A DNA stretch of 53,038 nucleotides, taken from positions 1-53,038 of the forward strand of contig CALKXE010000153.1 in assembly GCA_938003955.1 (NCBI GenBank). The letters run 5' to 3'. Positions 32,234 to 39,667 of the stretch are shown here, piece after piece. This DNA comes from an uncultured Saprospiraceae bacterium. Its GTDB lineage: Bacteria > Bacteroidota > Bacteroidia > Chitinophagales > Saprospiraceae. Each line of letters begins with the position of its first letter. Position 1 is the first letter of the stretch. The position numbers and the translations under genes were made by a program. The notes beneath the pieces are model-generated. The model did not search any database. It was not told the DNA's origin and worked only from the letters and a program-made list of their open reading frames with translations.

Positions 32234-33772
32234 TTATTTCTTTTTTAAATTTTCAATTTTCATTGCAAAGTAACCACTTTTTTCTGGAAATATCAAGCCC
32301 AATTGCTTATACATCTTCTTAGCTTTCTTAGTATGTCCTTGTGCTGCCATAATATTTGCCAACGGTTCTGACAAGATCATTTCACTTTTCTTCACCGAGT
32401 CTTGCGCTACTTTAAGCACTTTATTCTTTTGCTTCTTCTTTTTCTTCTTATCCTTTATCTCCCCAAGTAACGTTTCCGTCTCCTTTTTCTCTTCTATGAG
32501 ATTGCCATTTATTGACTTCTTTTCTAAGAGCCAGTTTGTAAACTTCGACACACCATCATAATCTTTCAGTTTGAAGTCATTTGTAGTCGCCTCATTCACA
32601 ACAACATACTTCACTTCTTTCTTAATTTTCTTAGCTTTCCCTTTGACAGATTTTGACTTCAAGGCCAAATCAGGGTTAGTGATCTCTCCCTTCACCTTCT
32701 TAATAGAGCTGGTTTTATTTTTCGAAGACTTTAATTCCTTAGAGTTACTTTTCTTTTTTGTCTTTACTTTTTTCTTTTCCTTATCAGAAGACTTTTTAGC
32801 TTTAGATTTCTTCTTTTTCTCCTCTTTTTTAGTCTTCTCTTTTTTCTTAGATGCTTTTTTCTTTTTATTCTTCTTGTCCTTTTTCTTAGACTTCTTCTCC
32901 TTTTTTGTCTTTTGAGGAGAGTCGACTAGTACTGTAGTCTCATAAGATTCAGAATGAGTAACAATTAATTCCTTCTCCAATTCTTTTGTCTCAGTCTGAG
33001 TATCAACTTCAGCAATAATATCTTCTTCTATTTCGTCAACTTCGAATTCGTCTCCTTTTACATCTTCAGTGGATACTCCGACTACAAACGACTTATAGTC
33101 AACTAAACCAGCATATCTATCCCCTTCTGTATTTTCACTTTCATTATCATCAACATCATCAACATCTTCTTCGTATTCAACTCCTGCAACCTTATCAGTA
33201 TCTAACATACTATCCAAGGCTGAAAATGATGTCACCTCTTCTACTTCCTCTAAGCTAATTTCCAGCACTTCATTTTCTAACTCAGCCTCTAAAACTTCAT
33301 CCGCCTCTTCGTGACTGACTTCGTTTACCACTACTACGTTCGGGTTTATCTCTAATAAGTCATCTTCCAATGTATCTTCAGACACATCGTCGACCAAGCT
33401 ATGTGTAACGATAGGTGGTACTTCGACAGCTGCCTCCATACTTCCCTCCTTTGAATTGCCAACAATAGCATCTTTATTAGGAATAGGTACAACAGGCACT
33501 AATTGATCTTCATTAATTGCCTTATTAATGTTTTTTTCGGCTAATATTTTAGTTTCTTTTTTTGAAAGAGGCTCATAATCTTGCGCAAAATATACACCGT
33601 AGCTATCATTGTCTTTATCTACATCCGAGGTATTCTTCTCACTTTTCATATCAACCAATAGTCTTAGCGGCTGACTGTACGGCATTTCTTCTACCCACTG
33701 ATTGAGTTCAAGAAGTGAAATCTCTGATAAGCGTTCTGGATCTTCTAAATAATATGCTATATTCTTTTTCAT
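32234..33772 (-). CDS. Low-complexity acidic and lysine-rich protein next to SecG
   Basis: 512 residues in three parts. Residues about 1-50 form a folded N-terminal segment (YYLEDPERLSEISLLELNQWVEEMPYSQPLRLL). Residues about 90-280 are strongly acidic, with long E/D/V stretches. Residues about 290-400 are almost only K, E and S, with runs of KK and KKK. The end (about 410-512) returns to ordinary sequence and closes with a TPR-like pair, MAAQGHTKKAKKMYKQLGLIFPEKSGYFAMKIENLKKK. Bacteroidota often carry such a gene just before secG; its function is unknown. No signal peptide. The lysine block is coded largely by AAG/AAA. Confidence 0.85.
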   Translation of the reverse strand: MKKNIAYYLEDPERLSEISLLELNQWVEEMPYSQPLRLLVDMKSEKNTSDVDKDNDSYGVYFAQDYEPLSKKETKILAEKNINKAINEDQLVPVVPIPNKDAIVGNSKEGSMEAAVEVPPIVTHSLVDDVSEDTLEDDLLEINPNVVVVNEVSHEEADEVLEAELENEVLEISLEEVEEVTSFSALDSMLDTDKVAGVEYEEDVDDVDDNESENTEGDRYAGLVDYKSFVVGVSTEDVKGDEFEVDEIEEDIIAEVDTQTETKELEKELIVTHSESYETTVLVDSPQKTKKEKKSKKKDKKNKKKKASKKKEKTKKEEKKKKSKAKKSSDKEKKKVKTKKKSNSKELKSSKNKTSSIKKVKGEITNPDLALKSKSVKGKAKKIKKEVKYVVVNEATTNDFKLKDYDGVSKFTNWLLEKKSINGNLIEEKKETETLLGEIKDKKKKKKQKNKVLKVAQDSVKKSEMILSEPLANIMAAQGHTKKAKKMYKQLGLIFPEKSGYFAMKIENLKKK

Positions 33773-33891
33773 CTTGGACGAAGATATACATATGTGTTAA
33801 AGATCAAATAAAATATGGGCTAAAAAATCAACATCTTTATAACAACTTCCAAATATGACAAAAACAAGCATTTAAAATTCATATTTTTGAG

Positions 33892-33899
33892 CCTAAACG
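33892..33899 (+). promoter_or_regulatory. Putative -7 element of pdxJ
   Basis: TATTTTTG matches TAnnTTTG and ends ten bases before the ATG at 33910, leaving a very short leader. No good -33 element is seen. Confidence 0.4.
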
Positions 33900-33909
33900 T
33901 TTATTACAT

Positions 33910-34632
33910 ATGGAATCTAAACTTAGTGTAAATATCAATAAAGTAGCACTCATTAGAAATAGTAGAGGAGCTAACTTCCCAAATCTAGTTTCTGTTGCAA
34001 AAGATTGCGAAGAATTTGGAGCAGAGGGTATAACAGTGCATCCGAGACCAGACGAAAGACATGTCACATATGCAGACATACCTTTACTTAAAGAAATAGT
34101 ATCTACCGAATTCAATATCGAAGGATACCCGAACAGGAAATTTTTAGATATGGTTGTTGCAAATAAACCACATCAATGCACTTTAGTCCCTGACCTTCCA
34201 GAAGCACTCACATCTGACAATGGCTGGGACACAATAAAACACAAGGATTTTCTGATAGACACGATTGCAGAACTCCAAGAAGCAGGGATAAGAGTAAGCT
34301 TATTCATCAACCCTGATAATGCTTTACTAGATGGTGCTGTTGAAACAAAAACAGATCGGATAGAATTCTATACCGGTCCTTTTGCTCATGATTTCCATAT
34401 TGATAAAGAAAAAGCGATAGCGGAATACACCATTGCCGCACAACATTGCAACAAATTAGGCCTTGGCATCAATGCTGGACATGATCTGAATCTCAAAAAC
34501 CTCAACTTCTTCAAAAATAATATCCCAGGACTGCTAGAAGTATCAATTGGCCATGCTCTTGTAGTGGACTCGCTGTATTATGGATTAAAAAATACGATAC
34601 AGATGTATCAGAATGAATTAAAAAGGACTTAG
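33910..34632 (+). CDS. pdxJ: Pyridoxine 5'-phosphate synthase
   Basis: 240 residues, normal length. PdxJ joins 1-deoxyxylulose 5-phosphate and 3-amino-2-oxopropyl phosphate to make pyridoxine 5'-phosphate, in the DXP-dependent vitamin B6 pathway. The TIM-barrel motifs are clear: LSVNINKVALIRNSRG at the start, GAEGITVHPRPDERH with the catalytic histidine and arginine, CTLVPDLPEALTSDNGWD, and GLGINAGHDLNLKNL with a second catalytic histidine. It is single on its strand and divergent from the secG operon. Its pathway partner pdxA is not in the window. Confidence 0.96.
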   Translation: MESKLSVNINKVALIRNSRGANFPNLVSVAKDCEEFGAEGITVHPRPDERHVTYADIPLLKEIVSTEFNIEGYPNRKFLDMVVANKPHQCTLVPDLPEALTSDNGWDTIKHKDFLIDTIAELQEAGIRVSLFINPDNALLDGAVETKTDRIEFYTGPFAHDFHIDKEKAIAEYTIAAQHCNKLGLGINAGHDLNLKNLNFFKNNIPGLLEVSIGHALVVDSLYYGLKNTIQMYQNELKRT

Positions 34633-34645
34633 ATCGCTTTGCTTT

Positions 34646-34700
34646 TCGATTTTTTTTGGCTTTTTGATTTTTCGACTTTTTGACTTTTCGACTTTTTTTT
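34646..34700 (+). repeat. T-rich short-period repeat
   Basis: Blocks of GACTTTT and CGACTTTTT repeat several times (as in TCGACTTTTTGACTTTTCG), ending in eight T. It lies right after the pdxJ stop and may act as a poor terminator; there is no strong stem. Confidence 0.55.
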
Positions 34701-34756
34701 GATTTAAAGTATACGACATGAGAATTCTACAGCCACTGTAGATTGTAACATTAGTA

Positions 34757-34801
34757 AGAGGATTATATCTCTTCATATTTAATAGAAGATTATACCTCTT
34801 C
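34757..34801 (+). repeat. Pair of 18-nt direct repeats
   Basis: Copies at 34757-34774 and 34784-34801 (AGAGGATTATATCTCTTC-type) agree at 16 of 18 bases, 9 bp apart. Each is itself partly self-complementary. This may be a protein-binding site upstream of the serA-like gene. Confidence 0.45.
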
Positions 34802-34969
34802 TATTTTATAAGATGCTGAAATGATCCTTTTGCCCATCAAAAATCAAAATAAATAGCTCAATCAAGTCAAGAAAATCATAATCTTCACACAAAACCTTAC
34901 TTATAATTCATATTCTGTCATTGATGTAGTTTCTTTGTACAAAGATTAAAGAATTACAAAAAATTACAA

Positions 34970-35920
34970 ATGGCAAACATTCTCATTAATGATGGCTTAC
35001 ATCCATCAGGAATCAAAATGCTCGAAGATGCGGGACATACGATTCAAACAGACAAAATAGCACAGGAAGACCTCCTTGCTGAATTACCAAAATTTGACGG
35101 GATCTGTGTAAGATCAGCAACTAAAGTCAGAACCGACTTGATTGATGCTTGTTCAAATCTAAAATTCATCGGCAGAGGTGGAGTTGGACTTGACAACATT
35201 GACGTAGATCATGCAAAATCAAAAGGAGTAGCTGTACTCAATACTCCAGCCGCTTCATCTAGATCTGTTGCAGAACTTGCATTCGGTCACATGATGTCTC
35301 TTTCTAGGTTTGTTTATCAATCAAACAGGCAAATGCCCTCTGAAGGAAATGCAAACTTTGGTTCATTAAAAAAATCATACAGCAAAGGAGTTGAACTGGA
35401 AGGAAAAACTCTAGGTATAATTGGACTAGGTAGAATCGGACAGGAAGCTGCAAAAATAGGCTTAGGACTCGGCATGAACGTAGTGGGAGTAGATCCATTT
35501 GTCAAGACGAAAGTTACAGTATTATGTAAGCTTGGAGCAACTGCAATAGATGTTGACGTCGAAGCAATCTCAATGGACGACATGCTTAGTAAATCAGATT
35601 TCATTACTATGCATATTCCATTTACTGGAGCTGCTGTGTTAGGCGCACCCGAATTTGCTAAAATGAAAAAAGGCGTATTCGTTGTAGATGCAGCTAGAGG
35701 TGGTACTATTGACGAAGATGCATTACTAGAAGCATTAGAAAACGGAACGGTAGCTGCCGCTGGTCTTGATGTGTTTATCAATGAGCCTAGTCCTAGACAG
35801 GATATATTATCTCATCCTAGGATATCACTGACTCCACATATCGGAGCTTCTACATTAGAGGCGCAAGAAAAAATTGGAACAGAACTAGCTTCGAAGATTA
35901 TCGAAGTATTAAAACAATAA
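34970..35920 (+). CDS. serA: D-3-phosphoglycerate dehydrogenase-like (serA-like) enzyme
   Basis: 316 residues, the short form without an ACT domain. D-2-hydroxyacid dehydrogenase motifs are seen: VRSATKVRTDLIDACSNLKFIGRGGVGLDNID (substrate domain), the NAD fold LGIIGLGRIGQEAAKIGLGLGMNVVGVDPF, ARGGTIDEDALLEALENG with the catalytic arginine, the glutamate in INEPSP, and the catalytic histidine in TPHIGASTLEAQ. This residue set and the PHIGASTLEAQE ending favour phosphoglycerate dehydrogenase, the first step of serine synthesis, over other 2-hydroxyacid enzymes. The paired serC is absent here. Terminator downstream. Confidence 0.88.
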   Translation: MANILINDGLHPSGIKMLEDAGHTIQTDKIAQEDLLAELPKFDGICVRSATKVRTDLIDACSNLKFIGRGGVGLDNIDVDHAKSKGVAVLNTPAASSRSVAELAFGHMMSLSRFVYQSNRQMPSEGNANFGSLKKSYSKGVELEGKTLGIIGLGRIGQEAAKIGLGLGMNVVGVDPFVKTKVTVLCKLGATAIDVDVEAISMDDMLSKSDFITMHIPFTGAAVLGAPEFAKMKKGVFVVDAARGGTIDEDALLEALENGTVAAAGLDVFINEPSPRQDILSHPRISLTPHIGASTLEAQEKIGTELASKIIEVLKQ

Positions 35921-35943
35921 TATTCCTCTTATATTAAAATATA

Positions 35944-35984
35944 AAGAGGTCAACTACTGTAATGTATTTGGCCTCTTTTTTTTT
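35944..35984 (+). terminator. Intrinsic terminator after the serA-like gene
   Basis: Ten-base arms AAGAGGTCAA (35944-35953) and TTGGCCTCTT (35968-35977) pair fully with one G-U, and a long T run follows. It supports the lysA start at 36022 and not further upstream. Confidence 0.85.
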
Positions 35985-36021
35985 CAACGTATATATTACA
36001 AATCCAAATAACAATTGGTCT

Positions 36022-37266
36022 ATGGAAATTCACAACAACAAATATGTATTTTCAGATGGAGTCGATGCACTACAACTGACAGAGAAGTATGGCTGCCCGC
36101 TATATGTTTATGATACTTCGATAATTGAACGTCAATATAAACGGTTGACAGATGCATTCAAAGTGAATAAACTCAAGATAAATTATGCTTGTAAAGCATT
36201 GACCAACATCAATGTTCTCAAGTTTATAAAAACATTGGGAGCGGGTTTAGATACGGTATCAATCCAAGAAGTACGTCTCGGGTTGATGGCAGGATTCACA
36301 ACTGATGATATCATCTACACACCTAATTGTGTTTCTATTGAAGAGATTAAAGAAGCACTAGATCTCGGTGTAAGAATCAATATTGACAACCTGAGTATTC
36401 TTGAGCAGTTTGGTAATTTATTCCCAGAAAAGCCAGTTTGCATAAGAATTAATCCACACATCCTTGCTGGAGGAAACTCTAAAATTTCGACTGGCCATAT
36501 CGATAGTAAGTTTGGAATATCATTTCACCAAGTTCCTCATATTCATCGAATCGTGGAAGCAACAGGCATGAAAGTTACGGGGCTTCATATGCATACCGGT
36601 TCAGACATACTAGATTCTGAAGTATTCATTCAAGGTGCCGATGTATTATTGAGTATCGCCCAAGAATTCCCTCATCTAGAAGATATTGATTTCGGCAGTG
36701 GATTCAAAGTTGACTATAAAAATGATGGTATAGAAACAGATGTTGAAGATTTAGGAATAAGAATATCCGCAAGATTCAATGAGTTCTGCGCCGAGTATGG
36801 AAGAGAATTAACGCTAATGTTCGAACCGGGGAAGTTTTTGGTTTCAGAAGCGGGTACTTTCTTAGCAAAAGTCAATGTGATCAAACAAACAACCTCTACT
36901 GTTTTTGCTGGTATTGATTCCGGATTAAATCACTTGATTCGCCCTATGCTATATGAATCATATCATAGAATCGAAAATATATCAAAGACAGAAGGTCGTA
37001 AAAGAATCTATACTATCGTGGGCTATATTTGCGAAACAGATACATTTGGTGTCAATAGAAAATTAAATGAAGTTTTAGAAGGAGACGTATTGGCTTTTCA
37101 TAATGCAGGTGCATATTGCTTTATGATGGCATCTAATTATAATTCTCGTTACAGACCAGCGGAGGTTTTAATCCATGAAGGAAAAGACTACCTAATCAGA
37201 AAAAGAGAATCAATGGAGGATATCCTTAGAAATCAGGTAGAGCAAGATATATTCATTGAAAAATGA
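36022..37266 (+). CDS. lysA: Diaminopimelate decarboxylase
   Basis: 414 residues from the ATG at 36022; the frame is open to 35962, but that part lies inside the upstream terminator. LysA decarboxylates meso-diaminopimelate to lysine. PLP lysine is in INYACKALTN, followed by the barrel motifs GLDTVS, GVRINIDN, CIRINPHI, GLHMHTGSDI and EPGKFLVSEAG. The C-terminal domain has the GYICETDTFG loop and YCFMMASNYNSR, with residues of the substrate site. It is a single gene, with the strong hairpin at 37313 downstream. Confidence 0.95.
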   Translation: MEIHNNKYVFSDGVDALQLTEKYGCPLYVYDTSIIERQYKRLTDAFKVNKLKINYACKALTNINVLKFIKTLGAGLDTVSIQEVRLGLMAGFTTDDIIYTPNCVSIEEIKEALDLGVRINIDNLSILEQFGNLFPEKPVCIRINPHILAGGNSKISTGHIDSKFGISFHQVPHIHRIVEATGMKVTGLHMHTGSDILDSEVFIQGADVLLSIAQEFPHLEDIDFGSGFKVDYKNDGIETDVEDLGIRISARFNEFCAEYGRELTLMFEPGKFLVSEAGTFLAKVNVIKQTTSTVFAGIDSGLNHLIRPMLYESYHRIENISKTEGRKRIYTIVGYICETDTFGVNRKLNEVLEGDVLAFHNAGAYCFMMASNYNSRYRPAEVLIHEGKDYLIRKRESMEDILRNQVEQDIFIEK

Positions 37267-37312
37267 TCCGTCCCTTTCCTATATCTAAACACAATCAATA
37301 TTGAAATTACAT

Positions 37313-37366
37313 CCGATACATATTGAAAACCATAAAACTATAACAGTGATTTTCATTATGTATCGG
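37313..37366. repeat. Long inverted repeat after lysA
   Basis: CCGATACATA/TATGTATCGG (10 bp) plus TGAAAA/TTTTCA (6 bp), separated by one mismatch, fold over a 20-nt loop. It is too long and lacks a good T run for an ordinary terminator. It may be a REP-type element or a structured 3' end. The rest of the 37267-37455 gap holds a short ATTAGTT-AG-AACTAAT palindrome (37425-37440), perhaps an operator. Confidence 0.6.
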
Positions 37367-37455
37367 TATTTTAAATGTGTAGACTCGTTAGGATTCGTAT
37401 TTTGTGCACTCTAATTGATAATAAATTAGTTAGAACTAATTAAAACAAACTACCT

Positions 37456-38043
37456 ATGAGAATTTTATTGGCCTTATTCGTTCTTTTATGCATTGCTTGT
37501 CAGCCAAAAGAAGTCTCAACTTCTGGGAAATACATCAAGAACATCGATAAGAATGTTGTAATATTTGAAGATGGCAGCAAACTAGAATTAGACAATTGCA
37601 AGACCTGTAAAACAGTATATCTTGTGCGTCATGCAGAGAAAGATACAGTACCAGCAAAAAACCCGATTCTAACCGAAGAAGGCTATCAAAGGTCTGACAA
37701 ACTAGCTCAAATATTCAAAGCGACAAGGTTGGACGCTGTATACTCTACATTATACAATAGAACTATACATACTGTAGATTCCCTAACTACAATGAAAGGG
37801 CTATCTACCAGTATATATCAACCAAAAGAATTGAAAAGTTTATCAGAAAAGCTATTATCAAAAAGCGACATTAACAAAGTTCTTATTTCGGGTCACTCTA
37901 ATACAACTCCAGCATTTGCAAGCACTTTAATGGGCAAAAAGCAATTCGAAAATGGATTTGACGAAAGTGACTATGACAACTTATTGATTGTAAACGTAGA
38001 TAGTAAGGGAGAAAAAAAGCTTTACCAGTTAAAGTATAAATAG
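37456..38043 (+). CDS. Histidine phosphatase (phosphoglycerate mutase-like) lipoprotein
   Basis: 195 residues. The start MRILLALFVLLCIACQPKEV is a lipoprotein signal with lipobox LCIAC, so Cys15 is the likely lipid site. The mature part opens with a short extension, then the phosphohistidine motif YLVRHAEKDT, with the RHG/RHA-type His as nucleophile. DAVYSTLYNRTIHT and ISGHSNTTPAF carry the second histidine of the family. It should be a periplasmic or outer-membrane-anchored phosphatase; the substrate is unknown. Confidence 0.88.
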   Translation: MRILLALFVLLCIACQPKEVSTSGKYIKNIDKNVVIFEDGSKLELDNCKTCKTVYLVRHAEKDTVPAKNPILTEEGYQRSDKLAQIFKATRLDAVYSTLYNRTIHTVDSLTTMKGLSTSIYQPKELKSLSEKLLSKSDINKVLISGHSNTTPAFASTLMGKKQFENGFDESDYDNLLIVNVDSKGEKKLYQLKYK

Positions 38044-38108
38044 TTCGAGCCTTAATGAAAGCGTTTAATTCCAAATCTTGTCATTAGGTCATCAGTTTTG
38101 GGTTGAAT

Positions 38109-38473
38109 TCATCCCAAAATATTACTAATATCTTTAATCATAAACACAATTAAAGTGAGCGTAATTATAAAAAAAAACTGCATTTCCGACTAACCCAATT
38201 ATTTTAGAAATTGTTCTTTCTTCTTTTCTTAGCACACTTAAGATCGAGAAAACAAAACCACTTACGCTACTAATAAGATAAATAATTGACAATATTTGGT
38301 TGACTCACCTCATTAGAACCAATAATAGCCGAGCTTTGGCTTCTAGGTATTATTAATATGAGAAGAAGAGTTATAAAAATAAATCCAGTAAAAATAAAAT
38401 TGTAAAATGATCGAATTGAATTCAAGTTTCTATTCGTCTTTAAAACTTCGTCCAACATTCGATCGTCATTCAT
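38109..38473 (-). pseudogene. Frameshifted small membrane-protein gene
   Basis: A 67-residue frame (38270-38473) starts MNDDRMLDEVLKTN and carries one membrane helix (FYNFIFTGFIFITLLLILII), then stops at NYLSY. Right after, a different minus-strand frame continues with protein-like hydrophobic sequence (ILSIIYLISSVSGFVFSILSVL, RKEERTISKIIGLVGNAVFF). It loses the frame again at a run of nine T (plus-strand A, about 38169-38177). Removing one T restores ITLTLIVFMIKDISNILG and a stop at 38109. Two frameshifts would thus join into one three-helix membrane protein of about 120 residues. It could be a decayed gene, a phase-variable gene or sequence error. The first 67 residues could instead be a complete protein. 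Confidence 0.45.
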
Positions 38474-38537
38474 TTTTTATTTCTTTTTCAGGTAAGACGA
38501 TTCTACAATAGTTCCATATCAAACAATTCAATAAGAC

Positions 38538-38981
38538 CTATAATCTCCCATCAAAAGCATAGTCCCGCTGGCTTATCAATTCTACTTTATCCATATGCAG
38601 ATGCAATGGATTAAACAATACATTATACTCTTCTGGAATAATTGCTGATGGCACTTTCAAGCCAAGTATTCTATTTGTAGCAATGAAATTATCCCCAACG
38701 ACTTTGGCTGCTCCTTTGGGAGGTATTTCATTCCAATTCAATGGTGGATTTTCCAGAAGCTGTATGTATCTATTTGGAACTTCGAAGGTTAGCAATATCA
38801 TTCCATTCGGAATAGGTAAACCATCCGTATGGACAAGTACCTCTAAAGACGACAATGCGATCGAAGTTGAAGTATACAACATTCGAACTCCTTTACTATT
38901 CCACCTACCTCCCACTCTATATGCTCCTTCTCCATTGAGATGCTCAGTGTATTTCTTATTACTTATTCGATAGACTTTCAT
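38538..38981 (-). CDS. RES-domain toxin (type II toxin-antitoxin)
   Basis: 147 residues, the normal size. RES toxins act on NAD+ (glycohydrolase or phosphorylase). The domain starts VYRISNKKYTEHLNGEGAYRVGGRWNSKGVRMLYTSTSIALSSLEVLVH, with the conserved R-E-S pattern: Arg5, the GRWNSKG arginine, Tyr and the SLE serine/glutamate. The end is YNVLFNPLHLHMDKVELISQRDYAFDGRL, also typical. It follows the Xre antitoxin gene by 5 bp in the same operon, the antitoxin-first order of this class. Confidence 0.92.
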   Translation of the reverse strand: MKVYRISNKKYTEHLNGEGAYRVGGRWNSKGVRMLYTSTSIALSSLEVLVHTDGLPIPNGMILLTFEVPNRYIQLLENPPLNWNEIPPKGAAKVVGDNFIATNRILGLKVPSAIIPEEYNVLFNPLHLHMDKVELISQRDYAFDGRL

Positions 38982-38986
38982 AGAGA

Positions 38987-39481
38987 TTAATTATAAACAC
39001 CATATGCTAATCTCTCTAACTCATCCATTACGATCTCCACACCAATACCTGTATCAAGTAAGCTCATTGGAGTGACATCGCCTAGGCCTCGAATGGACCT
39101 CCTAATCCAAACATTAAAGACGCCAAGCTCACCAAAAACCTCAATACCAAATCTATACAAACGCAACAGCTCCAACAGCTTCTCTGAAAGATCAATATTA
39201 AGTACAACTTTAGAGTCTAATCTTCTAATCGTGCGACTATTGACATGCAGAATATCTGCCATCTCATCCATATGAAACTCCGCCATTTTCATAAAATCAA
39301 TAAGAGTATTATAACCAAGCCCGCCCTTCACAACAGAAAGAAAACTATGCTTATCATCTCGACCTACATTACTAATCACCTTGAGAGGTGAAGGCATACT
39401 TACATATGCAACAGCAGATTCATGGGCAGATGATGTATTCGTGCTATCTCCTACTTTATATATTTTTAGGTCATCATTCAT
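38987..39481 (-). CDS. Xre/ParS-type antitoxin (DUF2384) of the RES pair
   Basis: 164 residues. The central helix-turn-helix (about 60-95: FMKMAEFHMDEMADILHVNSRTIRRLDSK) is the Xre-like DNA-binding part. The C-terminal region (EKLLELLRLYRFGIEVFGELGVFNVWIRRSIRGLGDVTPMSLLDTGIGVEIVMDELERLAYGVYN) is the DUF2384 domain that neutralises RES toxins. The first 45 residues are polar. It should bind its own promoter as a complex with the toxin; a symmetric site lies just upstream at 39523. Confidence 0.92.
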   Translation of the reverse strand: MNDDLKIYKVGDSTNTSSAHESAVAYVSMPSPLKVISNVGRDDKHSFLSVVKGGLGYNTLIDFMKMAEFHMDEMADILHVNSRTIRRLDSKVVLNIDLSEKLLELLRLYRFGIEVFGELGVFNVWIRRSIRGLGDVTPMSLLDTGIGVEIVMDELERLAYGVYN

Positions 39482-39497
39482 CTTGTATCATTTTAAC

Positions 39498-39528
39498 CAA
39501 AGATACACCATTCTTGCCTATTTGTCAA
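39498..39528 (-). promoter_or_regulatory. Promoter of the RES/Xre operon
   Basis: On the minus strand TTG (39528-39526) is followed 20 bp later by TATCTTTG (39505-39498), a good Bacteroidota promoter. The leader would be about 15 nt. Confidence 0.6.
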
Positions 39529-39542
39529 TTATTTTTTGACAT
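39523..39542. promoter_or_regulatory. Possible operator of the RES/Xre operon
   Basis: TGTCAA and TTGACA form a perfect inverted pair separated by a T-rich spacer of about seven bases. It covers the -33 element of the toxin-antitoxin promoter. Autoregulation by the Xre antitoxin is usual in this class. Confidence 0.4.
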
Positions 39543-39634
39543 TTGTTCTTGCATTCGTCATTATTATGAAATCCCCATCCAAAAACTGCGCTTTATTCAA
39601 CAGAAATATTGACTTTTGCAATCATATTTTAAAG

Positions 39635-39652
39635 GTTAGCCCTTTTGCTAAC
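39635..39652 (+). promoter_or_regulatory. Short hairpin in the valS leader
   Basis: GTTAGC-CCTTTT-GCTAAC, perfect 6-bp arms, 15 bp before the valS ATG. It could mask the translation start region or be chance; no T-box features are present. Confidence 0.4.
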
Positions 39653-39667
39653 GAAAATTGGAGAATT

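Larger units (their letters stand above)
34633..34969. other. Gene-free stretch between pdxJ and the serA-like gene
   Basis: 337 bp without a gene. It opens with T-rich short-period repeats, then a small CTACAG-CCA-CTGTAG hairpin (34727-34741) and a pair of direct repeats. I could not place a certain promoter for the serA-like gene. Confidence 0.5.

Noticed and set aside
32571..32915. Plus-strand open frame of 114 codons, almost only F, L and S
   Set aside because: It is the complement of the lysine-rich block of the minus-strand gene; composition alone explains it.
39635..39652. T-box or leader-peptide control of valS
   Set aside because: Only a short hairpin is present; there is no T-box sequence, specifier loop or valine-rich leader peptide.
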